Assembly (NCBI RefSeq): GCF_019175385.1
Contig: NC_083338.1
Coordinates: 62,776,884 to 62,840,883, forward strand
Source: Lycium barbarum
Taxonomy: Eukaryota; Streptophyta; Magnoliopsida; Solanales; Solanaceae
Direction of reading: 5' to 3'
DNA length: 64,000 nucleotides
Within the stretch, counting starts at the first letter, position 1. Each line of letters begins with the position of its first letter. The notes beneath the pieces were generated by a model. It saw only the letters and a list, made by a program, of their open reading frames with translations, searched no databases and was not told the DNA's origin. A program made the position numbers and the translations under genes. Shown in pieces: positions 1-11,986 of this stretch.

Positions 1-3000
1 ATACATAAAGGGTCCATATTTGACAGGTCACACACTAGATGCTCAAGAAAATAGAAGTGTGCACTAAAAGTTCAGAGAGAAAAGTGTGAAATGTGATGAA
101 TTAGACCACAGGTTTAAGCAACAACACTTAAAGGTAAGGGGTCATACATAATGCAGCTTCACAGGTCTCCTTTATGACACCTAGACAAATATGCTGAGTG
201 GTTCTCTTTCATAAGACTACAAGAAGAAATTAGACATGGTTTCAAAGGAGGGTGACAATTAACGACATTTTTTAAACTCATAGAAGCACAAATAAAATCT
301 TATAGAAAGGTGTACACCCATTTAGCTCATACAGTGTCAATAAGCCAATATCAATGGATTTCAGCTTAATAGAGAAGGGTCAAATCTCACATTCTAATCA
401 TGTTTTTATCAAAGAGAGGGCTTAACAAATCACTCAGTATGAGAAACTGAGTCAAAACATTGTAAAAAAATATAATTTTTGAGACTCACAACACCAAAAC
501 CAACACACAAGCCAATGGCCCAAGTTTCTCAGTTTGGATAGAGTTACTAAGGGAGCATACAAAGGTCTGATTCATCTTCCAAATCAAATAAATGTCATTT
601 TTAGTCTTAGGGGACTTAGTTTTAGGTTCACCAGACACAATGGTGCTATCTTTAGTGTCAACAATACATTTTTTGAAAACATTTGACTCACATAACACAT
701 CATAAGGAAATCATTTTAGCCATCAAGCAGCATTGGTCAAAAATGACTCTAAATTTGACTCAACCAGGTCCCAGGCAGTCAAGATCAATTCATATGCTGG
801 TCTAGAATCAAAGAAAGGGTTCAATATGCTAGTTATGCTATCAAAACAAGGAAATTCATTGACAAGCATAATATGCATTTATATCAGAGTAGACAAAACC
901 TCAACATACATAGGTGAAACAACAGTAAACATGATAATCAAACACAGGGAGTTTAAATGCATCAACATGCTTAGCAAGCTTCTGAACCAAAACCAAGTAC
1001 AACACTTATCAAACAGCATAACAATGAATCATATAGACTCACCTTTAAATAATAGGCAAAACTAAACAGGATCCTTAGTACCTAGAGTTGAAACATATGG
1101 GTATAGCATCAGTTCTCATTTAACCAAAAAAATGTTCAATTTGCAAGACATGGGACAAAAAATTAAACATGATCAACTCAACTAGGGCAGAACAACATGA
1201 AAAATAGGTTGAACGCTTACATTTAAGCCATTCATAGCATTACTACCTCATTCAATCAGACTGTGGTGTCATATTTATCACAACAATGGACCAACCGGAT
1301 TAATAAGACGAGAGTATATCATATTCATAGGCAAATAATAGACAGGAACCAGATTAATATGTAATTTATAGTAGACTTTAAACGAATACCTAAGTTCTAC
1401 TACATAATGATTCAAAGCAATCAAACTCTACTAAAACAACATATAAACAATACTTAACTAACACATAAAGACATGCTTAGCATAAGCAGGCTAAGTTAAG
1501 ATAATACATGGAATATACTTAACTGAATAGATTAGGCTAAAGTAACATACAAGACTAAATAACTAAGCCAAAACTAACATACCAAACTTGTTGTAACTAC
1601 ATAAACCAAGCTTAAAATAGAAAATTAGGCTAAACTAACACTAACACATAAGCATAGAAACGCAGCTAGCTAAAAAACTGCAAAGTAAAATAAAAGGTAG
1701 AGGGGATTACCTCTTACTAGTGCAGCCTTGAGTCGAGAACGAACTTGAAGATCTTTTTGCTCCTCAAAATCCCAAAAATCATCCGCACAAACAAAGAAAA
1801 AGAAAAAGTATTTAAAATTTTAACTTAACCCTCAATTTGAAGTTTCAAAGCAATTTTCCAAAACTTATGAAAAATCGAGTTTTTTGGTGAATATCTATAA
1901 AATGTTCAATCCACGTCTGTTCAAATGGTAGAATGGGGTTCTTCTTTATAGAACTCCCAAACTTGAGTAAACCTAATCCCAAACCGATATGGGACAAGTT
2001 CAATTTCTAGAAATTTTCTCCCTAATTGAACATGCAACGACTGGGATTCAAACAATTACACATATAGAGGGTCATATTTTTTCCCAAATTGGATCAATCC
2101 GTTCGATTCTATATGAACCAATGAAAATCCATGATTCAAATAGGTTAAGACAAATACCATTAAGAGATTTGTCTTTGTTTGACCATGAATTCAGTAAAAG
2201 GTAAGAGAAGAGAGGGGTTATACCTCATTTGGGTTGCATTTGGTGGAGAACGGAGGAAAACATTTAATGTTTTGCCTCAAATCGTTGAACCACGACTGCA
2301 TAATGTGATTGTACACTGCCATTTTACCATTTCAGGAAACAGTGACGAGGAGAGAGGAAAAAAAAAGGGGAGGCGGCGCTAGGTTTCACAAGAAACCCTC
2401 CCCTCAACCCTTAGGCTCGTTTGGTTGTTGAGTGCTGGAAATAAGGGGTATTACCCTCCTTAAACTCATTCTTGGGCCGGTTCACGGTCTTATTGGACCG
2501 GGCTTGACTTTAATAAAAGGGAAACAGGGCAGTCCTTGTGTATACATGTCTATACACATGACATATTTGTGTATACATGTATATCTGTGTATATGTGTGT
2601 ATACATATAGAATGAACCCGACACTATTTAAGAAAATGGCCATAATTAAGAAAGTCCATTAATTTAAAACCCCTTAATAATGAACAAATACCATTAATCA
2701 ACGTCTAAATAAACTAACAAACATGGTTAGCTATGCAAATGGATTCACATTGCGCATATAACCTTAAATGATTTTAACCCATGAAATAGGCCATTTTCAT
2801 TTGTTGCCACATTTGCAATAATGACTTCAATGGACCTAAACCATGGAAATTGGCTGTATCAATTAAAGCCAGAATTAAAATATTTAAACAATTAAGGAAT
2901 AATTTTGCAAGAATTACCTTAATTGACCTAAAACAGTGAATTTGGCTTTTTTAAATAAGGTCAGAATTAGACTAACAATTGATTATTTTGATTGTAGCCA

Positions 3001-3420
3001 CTATTAGCCATATAGCATACAATTTATGGAATTTTAACCACAATTAATTATGATTAATTTCAATAAATTGGGACATGAAAAATTTACAACTGAGGGGTAA
3101 AAATGATCAATTTATTTAATCAATAAAATTCCTTGAATTAAACAAAATAGAATGCCTGCTAATTTATTTTCTGGTAATTTTAACAATTGCATAAACAATT
3201 GTTTTAAATTACCTTGTTGATGATAAAATGTGTAAATAATTTCTAGATGATTCATAATTTTATAGAAGTTATTTTGCCAAATGACATGGCAAAATATTAT
3301 CTGAATAATTTTATAGAATTATTTTGACTTGTAAAAAATATGCACACTTTACTCCGTTTGATTTTCAAAGATCCTGGGAAATTAAAATAAATTATGGGAG
3401 GTCAAAAATTAGGTGTCAAC
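1..3420 (-). mobile_element. Tat/Ogre-like LTR (3' LTR, minus strand, cut by window start)
   Basis: Read on the minus strand, the block begins at 3420 with TGTTGACACCTAATTTTTGA, a start I recognise from Tat/Ogre-type plant LTRs. Immediately outside it (3421-3431) lies AAGGGGCAGT on the minus strand, which fits a polypurine tract, so this would be a 3' LTR with its element to the right. The block is AT-rich with only short chance reading frames. An AAACCCTA-type leader is visible on the minus strand near 2390. The left boundary is outside the window or not recognisable, and part of 1-1700 could be something else. Confidence 0.45.
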
Positions 3421-3633
3421 AACTGCCCCTTCGATGTTCGGGGATGGCAAGGCCATCCCTGAACAATGAAAATTGACTAACCCTGATTTTTTACTAACCC
3501 ATCTTGATGTAGTCCATATAGGCATGATGATGATCCAACTATGCCATAATGATGTGGTTGAGGTTGATGCTGCGGTCGAGGTTGATATTAATGTTGTAAT
3601 TTTGAGGATGAAATTCTTCCAAGAAAGGGAGGA
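3421..3633 (+). pseudogene. 3' end of a Ty3/gypsy internal region
   Basis: The last 50 bases read in frame as a polyprotein C-terminus of the type LRxxxFQExEDDA, overlapping a purine tract (AAGAAAGGGAGGA, 3621-3633) that sits directly against the LTR at 3634. This arrangement is typical of short-LTR gypsy elements in plants. The first 40 or so bases still belong to the minus-strand element on the left, so the join between the two lies somewhere in 3432-3480. Nothing longer of this polyprotein survives. Confidence 0.55.
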
Positions 3634-4271
3634 TGATGCAATCCAAATTACCATGGTGACGACTTAATTGTTCAAGCTGAGGAGTCCCAAATTGAAGCCC
3701 GAAAGGATGTGGATTGAAGCCCAAGATCTGCCCCACAGAAAGAACAAGTCTAGCAGCCCAAATTAGGACTTCTAGAAGCTCTAGTGTGAACATGAGGGGC
3801 TGGTCTAATGTGAACGAAGGAAGCTTCCCTTTTGTGTTTTCTAGGCTTATTAAAGGCTATTTTGACTTTCATAATGTGTAGTAGCTTTCTAGGCTTCTAG
3901 GAGTATGCATTTTGTAGTCTTCTATGCACCTAGAAGACTACACGTCCATTTATTTCTTTTGACTAGTATATTTTAAGAACCTTATTTAATGGTGCTTATA
4001 ATTCATTTGAAAGGAACCTATCTTTGAACATTGAATATTATTGAAGCCCTTTAGTCTTGAATGACTAGTGTTAATTTGGTGGAGTCCAAATTGAACAGCC
4101 TCCGTTTGATCTAACAGTTTGCAAGAGATAGCTATTCTCTTGAGGATTGTTCGAATAGGATAGGTGCCTTTTGATCCCTTTGGTAGGTAACTAGGACTAG
4201 TTCTTCTAGTTATTGTCCAATTGTTGTTCAAATTGTGTCTTCTTTCTATCTTTGTTATTTTTCTTGCATCA
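3634..4271 (+). mobile_element. LTR of a short-LTR Ty3/gypsy element (638 bp)
   Basis: The LTR begins TGATGCAATCC and ends TTGCATCA, giving inverted termini TGATGCA/TGCATCA. It has a purine tract on its left (property of a 3' LTR) and a primer-binding site on its right (property of a 5' LTR). One LTR shared by two internal regions is expected after recombination between tandem elements, or if one side is a truncated neighbour. Confidence 0.7.
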
Positions 4272-4273
4272 TT

Positions 4274-4287
4274 TGGTATCAGGAGCC
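4274..4287 (+). other. Primer-binding site, initiator Met tRNA type
   Basis: TGGTATCAGGAGCC lies three bases after the LTR end. It differs from the usual TGGTATCAGAGCC by one extra G, which would weaken priming. It marks the LTR at 3634-4271 as also being a 5' LTR for the sequence to its right. Confidence 0.65.
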
Positions 4288-4430
4288 AGTCATAGATTTG
4301 TAGGGACAAATCTAGTCCTTGTTTTGTATCAAACTTAATTAAAAATAAATTCTGTTTTGGGCAAATTTCTTAGTGTTCTTAGGGTTTACACTTCTTCATA
4401 GTTGTTGTTTTGGGTGAAATTTGTGTTACT

Positions 4431-6812
4431 TGGAGTGATACACCTCGGAACTTTGGGTTGCTGAGCGGTGAATGGACTAACGTAGGTTAAGGTGTACATG
4501 ATGTCCCTACGAGTAAGAAGGGATGCTTAATGATTCTAATTAAGATTCCAAAGAAGTTAGAGGCAAGGGAGAAAAATTCATCAAATAAAACTTCACTGCA
4601 GTTCTGCGAAAGGGGGGTTCGACGGCCGTTCTTTGTACCGTCGGACGGGCCGACGATTCGTCGATTGTGCCGTAGAATCGAGTTAGCGCGAAGACCATTC
4701 GACAAATCAGATCAACGCTCCGTCGATCAGTTCGACGGACCGTCCTTCTCACCGTAGAATGAAAGGAAACGAGAGGTTGCTCACTGGAAATTTAACGACT
4801 TCGACGATTAGATCGATGCTCCGTCGATCCGATCGACGCTTCGTTGATCGTACCGTATATCTCGGTCGAGACTGATTTCAAGATTTTATATAAGGACCCT
4901 TCTCTCATTTTAATTCATTTTATTTCCACTTCTCCACACCCCAAGAAGCCTATCCACAAGAAACTAAGGGAAAACCATGATCAACTACACCCAATCCATG
5001 AAATCAAGCGTATGAGACATAGTAAAAGTTCATCTACACTAAGAAAACTCAAGGGAAGTGAGTTAGGGTTTTGGTGCAAGAAGAGAAGTTCCACTCAAGT
5101 GTTGTTCATCCATCATCTAAGGTGAGTTTTATGATCATTCTTGATTGTTTAAGGTGTTGAAAGTTAAAAACCCATGGATTGTAGAAAGATATAGAAAATG
5201 GGTCATAAATATAGGAATAGTGACATTGTTGGGTAGAGGTTTGGATAGAGTCATAATTATCAATATGTTGTGATTGTAAATATGTTATTAATGACACTTA
5301 GACCACAGAATAAGTATTGTCTATGAGAAAACGCGATAGTGAGCTATGACCATAATTGTGGAGAAATTGAAGGAATATGGTGAATTGTGGGAAATGTAGA
5401 TGATTGATGATTGTTGTTGCGATATTGTGAATATTGTTATGAACGTTTGGGAGTTGGTATAGAATGTGGGAAAAGTAGTAGAAACAAAGGAAATGCTGCC
5501 CAATTTTCCCTAGAAATAGTAAAATGTTCTTATAGCCGATTAACTAATGTTAATGTGAATCCTCTTGAAGGTAGAAACGCGAGCATCGAAGGAGAACGAT
5601 CAAGTGATAGATTAGTTAAGCGTAAAAGGTATGTGAGGCTAGTCCTTTCTTTCTATGGCATGAATCCTATAGTATGACTTTCCTTCCTCTTCATGAATTT
5701 CTTACATTCCGGAAAAACTATGAGCCTATCTTCATGAATAGCTATATGAGATAAGAGATATGTTATGAGCCCAATAATGATGATGATGATGAGTTAAAGT
5801 ATAGAGATAGAGTTCATGATATGATGTCCCTAAAATGTTAATGATGTCATTTATTGCTTACACTCACCTTATATATTATTTCCGTCAAGGTGAGGCAGAA
5901 TGTCAATGAATGCTCCATAATGAAATCGGGGGATCACGACCTTACGTCACCCCGATAAAGTATAGTTGTCCTTGAGTCTTTATGCATGCACTATGACGAG
6001 CATACTATGATGAGCATATTATGATGATGATATAACACCGCGCCTATATGGCCGGGCAGTCACCGCTAAGGCGGACAGCGTATACACCATGGCCAGATGG
6101 CATGGGCAGACACCACTAGTGGGCGGCATGAGATGATACCCCGGACGCGGGAGGCCTGGACGCAGGCTAATGATTATCACACCGATCCGATATGGATGAG
6201 CAGCTTATACATTTATGCATATATGATATGATGATTATGAAAGTAAGCCAGCATGTATTATTTCTTTTATGATTCACAGTCAGATACAGAGTGCTCCTCA
6301 TTTGATGCCTCCTCATTTCATTGATGTTTCATTATTGTTTATGCCTTACATATTCAGTACAATGTTCGTACTGATGTCCATTTTCTTTGGACGTTGTGTT
6401 CATGCCCACAGGTAGACAGGGAGGTGATCTTGATCCATACTCGTAGAAGCTATTAGCTGATTTGAAATGCACTCCATTTTCCGGAGGTGCCATTGATTAT
6501 TCTTTTGGTATATATGTATATGTATGTTTTGGGCACGATGGGGTCCAGTCCGTCCATATGTCTAGTACTCTAGTAGAGGCATGTAGATGTGCAGTGTCGG
6601 TAGTATGGTCTCATAAGTTCCTCATTGTATATATATTATTTTGATAGCCGAAAGGCTCATGTATATAAAGTAAATATGTTTCAAATGATAATAATTACCA
6701 TGGTTGTGAGCATAAGATGCATGAATGAGAGCAGATGAGTAGTAGAATGAGTGGTGCTCGGTGGTTAGCCCCGGGTACCCGTCATGGCCCCTAGCCAGGT
6801 CGTGACATGGAG
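4431..6812 (+). mobile_element. Solo LTR, D family (4436-6807) with 5-bp target duplication
   Basis: The LTR runs from TGATACACCTCGG (4436) to GGTCGTGACA (6807), 2,372 bp, with TGGAG on both sides (4431-4435 and 6808-6812). No internal region is present, so the element was lost by recombination between its LTRs. The start (ACACCTCGGAA) and the end (GTTAGCCCCGGGTACCCGTCA) match the D LTR at 57740-60203. A TATA-like TATATAA lies at 4887-4893, an inverted-word array at 4618-4862, a donor-like AAGGTGAGT near 5120, and the paired-hairpin module at 6355-6413. It interrupts the leader of the element that starts at 3634. Confidence 0.9.
4618..4862 (+). repeat. U3 array of short inverted words (CGTCGA/TCGACG type)
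   Basis: About 245 bases contain many copies of short words related to CGTCGAT, TTCGACGG and their complements, for example GTACCGTCGGACGGGC and GATCGACGCTTCG. Spacing is irregular, so it is not a simple tandem repeat. The array ends about 25 bases upstream of a TATA-like site (4887-4893), the position expected of an LTR enhancer. Confidence 0.6.
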
Positions 6813-8019
6813 TATTTGGGTGTTCTTGATCTGTTTGTGAATCTTATTTTTGTGTTTGAAGACTTGTGTTCTTGGATGTTCATATGTCCAAGAAAATGTT
6901 CATGAACTATTATTTTAAAGTCTCCAATCGTGCCATTAGTTTAGGTATCTTGGGTGATCCATGGTGATATTTGGAAACTAGACATCAAGATGGTCATTTT
7001 GGTATATCATTTGAAATGTTTTGAATACTTGTGTTCTTGAGTGTTCATAAATATTTTGTGAATATTCATGTGTGTTCTTCATAATTTAGATTTACTAACT
7101 TTTTTTGATCTAATTTTGGTGATAAGTTATGCTTTCAAGGTGTTAGGGAGTGTGAAAGCTGTTTGGGAAGTCAAAGGGACTAGTCAAGAGTTAATTCCCA
7201 AGGAGTTGGTGCATTGAACCCCTCCAAAACGTGGAGAAGGGGGCTGCACTCATTAGGAGAAGTAAAAAATTCAGTTTGGGGTGTGTGAAAGGGAGTAGAG
7301 GAAAACAAATAGTCAAACCATTAATTGACACAAGTTCTTAAGTCAATTCTTGGTAAGACTAACAATCACCTTGAGAAAAGAGTGTCCAAGTTCCTAATCA
7401 CCTCTTGGGAAAATGAGAAGTCAAGTGTACAAGTCCCTAGTCATCTTTTGGGAAGATGAGAAGCTACATTGAAACTTGTAGTAATTAAATTCCAAGACAT
7501 GTTGGTCAAAGGATATTAATTAGCAAGACTTAGGGGGTTGCCTTTCACATTTTAAGGGGGGTTGGGAAGCTTCTTAATCCTTTCTTTGTGATATAACTTT
7601 TAGCTAGTATCCATTGAGTAATTACCTACTCAAAGTTTACTAGTTCTTGAGCTATAACTTTTTCCATGCTAATTCTTTCAAGCTTTTCTCGTTTTAACTC
7701 GTCGTGAATTGTTGGACTCAAGTGCGCCACAATTAAAAGAGTCGTCTGACTATAGAGTCCATACTCTCACTCTAATCCTGAAGAGGTAGCATCTTTTGTA
7801 TAATTTGGGAGATTGAATAGGAGTTGGTCAATTCCGAGGAAGCCAAGTACTACAAGATGGAGTGAACCAAACCTATTGTATCACTGAGTGAACCGAGCGC
7901 CACGCAAATAAAGTATGGGAGTGAGTAAAGTGATTTTTAACTCATAACCTTTTCTTTGAGCATTGTTATGCAGGTATGATGGACCAAGGTGCAATGAGGA
8001 CTAAACCCGTTCAATCGGA
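6813..8019 (+). other. 5' leader of the short-LTR gypsy element (no coding seen)
   Basis: This continues 4288-4435 after the solo LTR is removed. It is AT-rich and GTGTTCTTG-rich, as leaders between primer site and gag of such elements tend to be. Frames are closed throughout and I recognise no gag. A TTATGCAGGTATGATG near 7968-7983 would fit a splice acceptor just before a short reading frame starting about 7978, but this is only a possibility. Confidence 0.4.
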
Positions 8020-8142
8020 AGTAAGAACTAGATGGCTTACACAAAGGAGAGGACCACTATTTCCAAGAAAATGAGAGAGATTTCCTAAGCCAAGGTTTCA
8101 AAAATTGAAGGTGAATGTTTGTGGTATAATGGATTTTATCTA

Positions 8143-9114
8143 GAGCTTGACAATTTGTGTGACTCCACATTCATCTCTCCTTATGCGGCTGATTGGTTGA
8201 ATTTGACATGAGTTAAAAAGAGATATCCATATGACTATAATGGGTATCAAGTTGAGTGGATGGTCAAGGTGGTAATATGTCATGGAGATTATGTTGAAAT
8301 AGTCCGATGTGATGTGTTTCCCCTAAAAATAAGTCACTTATGCTTTGGACAGCCCTGGTTTCGAAAACACGACGTTCTAAATGTACGAGATTGGATAAGG
8401 TATGTCATGGACGAGGAAGGATGGCCTCTCTTTCCATTCCCACTTCCAAAAGAAAATCCCAGTAGTGCATATGTCTCTTCTATGCCTATAGGGGAGTGTA
8501 ATGCCATGCAAAATGGGAAGTCCGGGTGGACTGGAATGAGTGGGCTGCCACAAAAGAAACAAGAGAATGGAATTGAAAAGAACATGATAGAAAAGAAAAA
8601 CAATGAGGGAGATGAAGTTCTTCACTCTAACACTCACAATGTTTCTTTTTCCTCTAGTTTTTTTAATTCTTTTGTAGGTACCATTGGAAACAATCTTGAG
8701 AATGAGCCTCATACAATGGAAACTCATGAAAAGGATGCAACAATTTCGGAAGAGCAGAATTGTCCAAAAGCAGGACTTGAAGGTAAAGAAGATCAATCTT
8801 GTGAGCCTAAAGGTACTTATAAACTCACTACTTTAGATGCTAATGTTAAGCATGTTGATTGTATAAGTATGGCTAAGGAATTATCTTGTTTGGGATTAAA
8901 ATCTTCTTTGTCTTGTGATGATAAATTGAATGAATCTTGTGGAGATACACTAGTTGTTCTTGGTTGTGATCCTGAAACTAAAACTACTTATGAGTTTGAT
9001 GTGATGAAAACTAGTGTTGACACACTTGTGATGAGAGTCTTAATGCAAAAGACACAACTTCTGTGGTTGGAAGGAGTAAAAACAAGTTGGTTGATTTTAA
9101 TGTTTTGTCTTTAG
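8143..9114 (+). pseudogene. Retroviral-protease-like domain followed by a Cys-rich tail
   Basis: From 8143 the frame reads like the C-terminal half of the aspartic-protease domain of plant Ty3/gypsy polyproteins. It has NLCDSTFIS at its start, then GYQVEWM, and the diagnostic CDVFPLKISHLCFGQPW (normally CDVxPMxxxHLLLGRPW) followed by HDVLNV. A TGA at 8209-8211 stands where Trp is expected. After about codon 70 the frame changes character to a low-complexity, Ser-, Asn- and Cys-containing tail that I do not recognise. No gag and no catalytic D-S/T-G is visible upstream. It may be a decayed autonomous element, or a non-autonomous one with its own protein. Confidence 0.55.
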
Positions 9115-9330
9115 AAAGCAATCTTGAATCTTGTGTGTGTGTGTGAGTAATATTCCATTATTAGTTGATGATTATTCTGGATATGATGAAATTGTTGGCC
9201 ATAAATGTGATTGTTTGGAATTAGGCACACCACCCATGTTTGATAAGGAAGAAGCATTTCATCTTTGAGTCATTCTAATGTAGAATCTGCGCATGATAAT
9301 TAAATTGACTTAAATGATGAGTTTGAACAT

Positions 9331-10209
9331 GTGGACTTCAATGATGATGTGAACTTGGGTGAGACCTTTCTTGTGAAACTATTTTTACTTAGTGATGCTT
9401 GTTTGTTTAATGATGAGTTTGAGTTTCTTAATACTCTTTCTTGTGATGGAATTAACTCCTTGTTGGATAGTTCACTTGATAAAGGACATTGTCTTGGAAA
9501 GGAAAGTGTGGGAAGTTGCTTAAGTAATAAATCTTCTTTGTGTGGTCCAAATCGTGATCTTATGCTTAATAGGATTCATGATTGTGAAAGTGAACTTACT
9601 GATGGTGAGGTGACCTTAAGTAGCACTTTTCTTTACTATTTGTTTGCGTATGATGAGGGTTATGATTGTTTTAGGAGCTTTTGTGATGTGGAGGACTTAA
9701 GGTGTGACTTTGAGTGTGCTAGACGTGTAGGAGGTGATCTTGAAGAGGATTGGGAAAGTAGTGTAGAATTATTTAATAGTGAAGAAGAATTTGAGGATGA
9801 GTTCTCACTAGGAGCAGAATTTAAGTTGAAATCTCTAGGTGTGCATAAGCTTGAAGCGGAAAAGGAAAGTAGAATGATGGATGCTAGTTCTAGTGTCTGT
9901 TACTTTACTTATTGTGATCCTTATATGGATCACTCACTTGAGATAGGCTATACCAAGTTCCTTAGCTTGAAATGTGGAAGTTATGGATTTGAATCCTGGG
10001 ATAGTAGTCACGATCTTAAAGGTAAAATTCTTCCTTTTGATAAGTTCGATTGCTTATTTGACTTTTTTGTGAGTTCTTGTCAAAGGAAAAGACGAGAGAA
10101 GTGTGAGAAATCTGGTCGTTACACGTGGTTTGATCCCTTTGATGTTTCTAATATCAATGATGACACATATTCTTACCTCATGATTCATGCTTCTCTAGAG
10201 TACTCTTGA
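9331..10209 (+). pseudogene. Cys- and acid-rich reading region of unknown function (292 codons)
   Basis: An open stretch of 292 codons is rich in Cys, Asp, Glu and Phe, with a strongly acidic segment (residues about 145-160). The first ATG is arbitrary: the same composition is seen upstream from about 8450 with breaks at 9115-9330. A segment around residues 98-105 (TFLYYLFAYD) recurs almost base for base on the minus strand at 62775-62810, next to another LTR, so this is part of a retrotransposon family. No known domain is recognised. It ends 49 bases before the LTR of element C, whose insertion probably cuts the host element here. Confidence 0.5.
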
Positions 10210-10258
10210 AAGTAATTGGATACATCACTGCCACTCTTGTTTGTTGTTACTATTCAAG

Positions 10259-11986
10259 TGTTATACCCCGTATATTTATACGTCGAAATATTCGCAAGCA
10301 AGTCGACTCAAATTAAAGACAGGATCATTTTCGGACACGAAATAGAAATCCTTAATTTTCAATTTTAATTAGAACATAAATTGTTTATAAATTTTACTTA
10401 GTGTAAAAATATTATTAGATATTAGGGATTAATTAATTGTGATTAGATTGTTAAGTAAGAATTAGTGATTAATTAAATTAATTAAGATTAATTACTTGGT
10501 GGGCCCTACCCGATTTTTTAATTAAAATAAAAATAAAAATAGAAAATCAAACAAGTGACACATTAGGGGGCACGTGTAGGAACCAAGGAGCAAGTATATA
10601 TGTCAACAAGATGATTCATAAATCATCAATGTGACATTTCATTTTGAATTAGCAAAAAAAAAAAAAGAAACAAAAAGAAAAGCAAGCAAACTCTCGGCCA
10701 TAGCCATGGCTGGCCGAGAATTATTGTGAGTGAGAGGGAGTGTGGAAGCTTGGATTCTAAAGGAATTGTAGGTGTTTAAGGAGTTGCAACGTGAATTGGA
10801 TCGTTGGAGGAGACAACGTTAAGACATCAAGATCGTTAAGGTAAAAATTCAATCCTGTTCTATATGTTGTGATAGATGTGTGTTGAAAATAAAGAGTTGT
10901 ATGTGAGGATGTTAGGTTGTTGTGTTGGCCGTGAGTATGGACTGTTTTAGCTTAAAAATGGTGATTAATTCTGACGTTGTTATCGCTATGGTTGTTATGA
11001 ATCGTGTGACGAAAATAAAGGAGGTTGATAATTAAAGTAAAAGTTGTGGTGTTGTGAACATATTGTCATCCTTGTTATGTTGAGAAGATTGAAGATATGA
11101 CTATGTCTATATGTTGTTGTTGGTATTTCTGTGTTAACAGGAGGGTAATTGGAAATTCGGGTTAGGCGAATATATAGGGGAAATGCTGCCCGATTTTCGT
11201 TAAATCTTTAACTAATGGAAAACCCTAAACGAGAATGTATAAGCTAAAGGATAAGTTCTATAAGAAATGGGCTACGGAATTGTGAACTAGAAAGTATAGT
11301 TACTAACGATAACGTTACTCTTATATTAAATAGGCTAAAAGAGCGACAAAGCGAACGGATTTGCGAGTAGTCGTTAAACAGGTATGTAAAGCTAACCCTT
11401 CTTTCATATTTTGGCATGATCCCTTTTATATGACTCCTAAATAACGTAAAACATAAATATTCTATTCTTAGTTGGATTTGGAGTCGATATCCAATGTCTT
11501 GTTTCGTTCATGCTATATTCTTGTTGATAATTCGAAGGAAGCTTCTGCGATACATTATGCTCACATGTTCACTACAAAGTAAACGGTAAATGAAGGAAAC
11601 TCTAAAACTTGTTCTCAAAATCTCTACAAAGGGAGTTGTAATAGAAACCACTCTGAAAGGGGTGCAACATTTTGTAACTTCATTACATATTCAAACTGTA
11701 TATCATATGTATTGTTATTGTTCCACCTGATCAGCTGGATTATGATATTCTTAAGCCGGAAGTGGCTGCCCGAAGGGGCCACCCTAGCTAAGCCGGAAGC
11801 GGCTTCCCGAAGGGGCCACCCTAGATAAGCCGGAAGCGGATGCTCGAAGGGGCCATCATGACCACGCCGGAAGCGGCCGTCCAAAGGGACTATTGTGTTA
11901 TTAGCCGGAAGCGGCTACGAGTAGGATATTCTATATTTATATTGTGTATGCTAGAATTTGTGTAAGGGACCATATGGCATGGTTCA
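10259..11986 (+). mobile_element. Element C 5' LTR, first part
   Basis: The LTR starts TGTTATACCCCGTATATTTA at 10259, inserted into the Cys-rich region of the left element. It is interrupted at 11986 by a solo LTR, resumes at 14964, is interrupted again at 15249 by element A, and ends at 26260. With the insertions removed, the LTR is about 2.3 kb. A 37-bp tandem repeat lies at 11753-11925. The C copy has no 3' LTR in this window. Confidence 0.75.
11753..11925 (+). repeat. 37-bp tandem repeat inside the C LTR (five copies)
   Basis: Copies of AAGCCGGAAGCGGCT followed by CCCGAAGGGGCC begin at 11753, 11790, 11827, about 11864 and about 11902, giving periods of 37, 37, 37 and 38. The first two are nearly identical and the later ones diverge. 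Each unit contains small stems (GCCGGAAGCGGC and CCCGAAGGG), so the transcribed repeat could form a row of hairpins. Confidence 0.85.

Noticed and set aside
733..1065. 110-codon ORF and other small ORFs in 1-3420
   Set aside because: No recognisable motif; AT-rich LTR sequence gives such frames by chance.
3473..3667. 64-codon ORF as an independent gene
   Set aside because: It is the tail of a gypsy polyprotein running through the PPT into the LTR.
11753..11925. CRISPR-like array
   Set aside because: Repeats are adjoining with no unique spacers and lie in a plant LTR.
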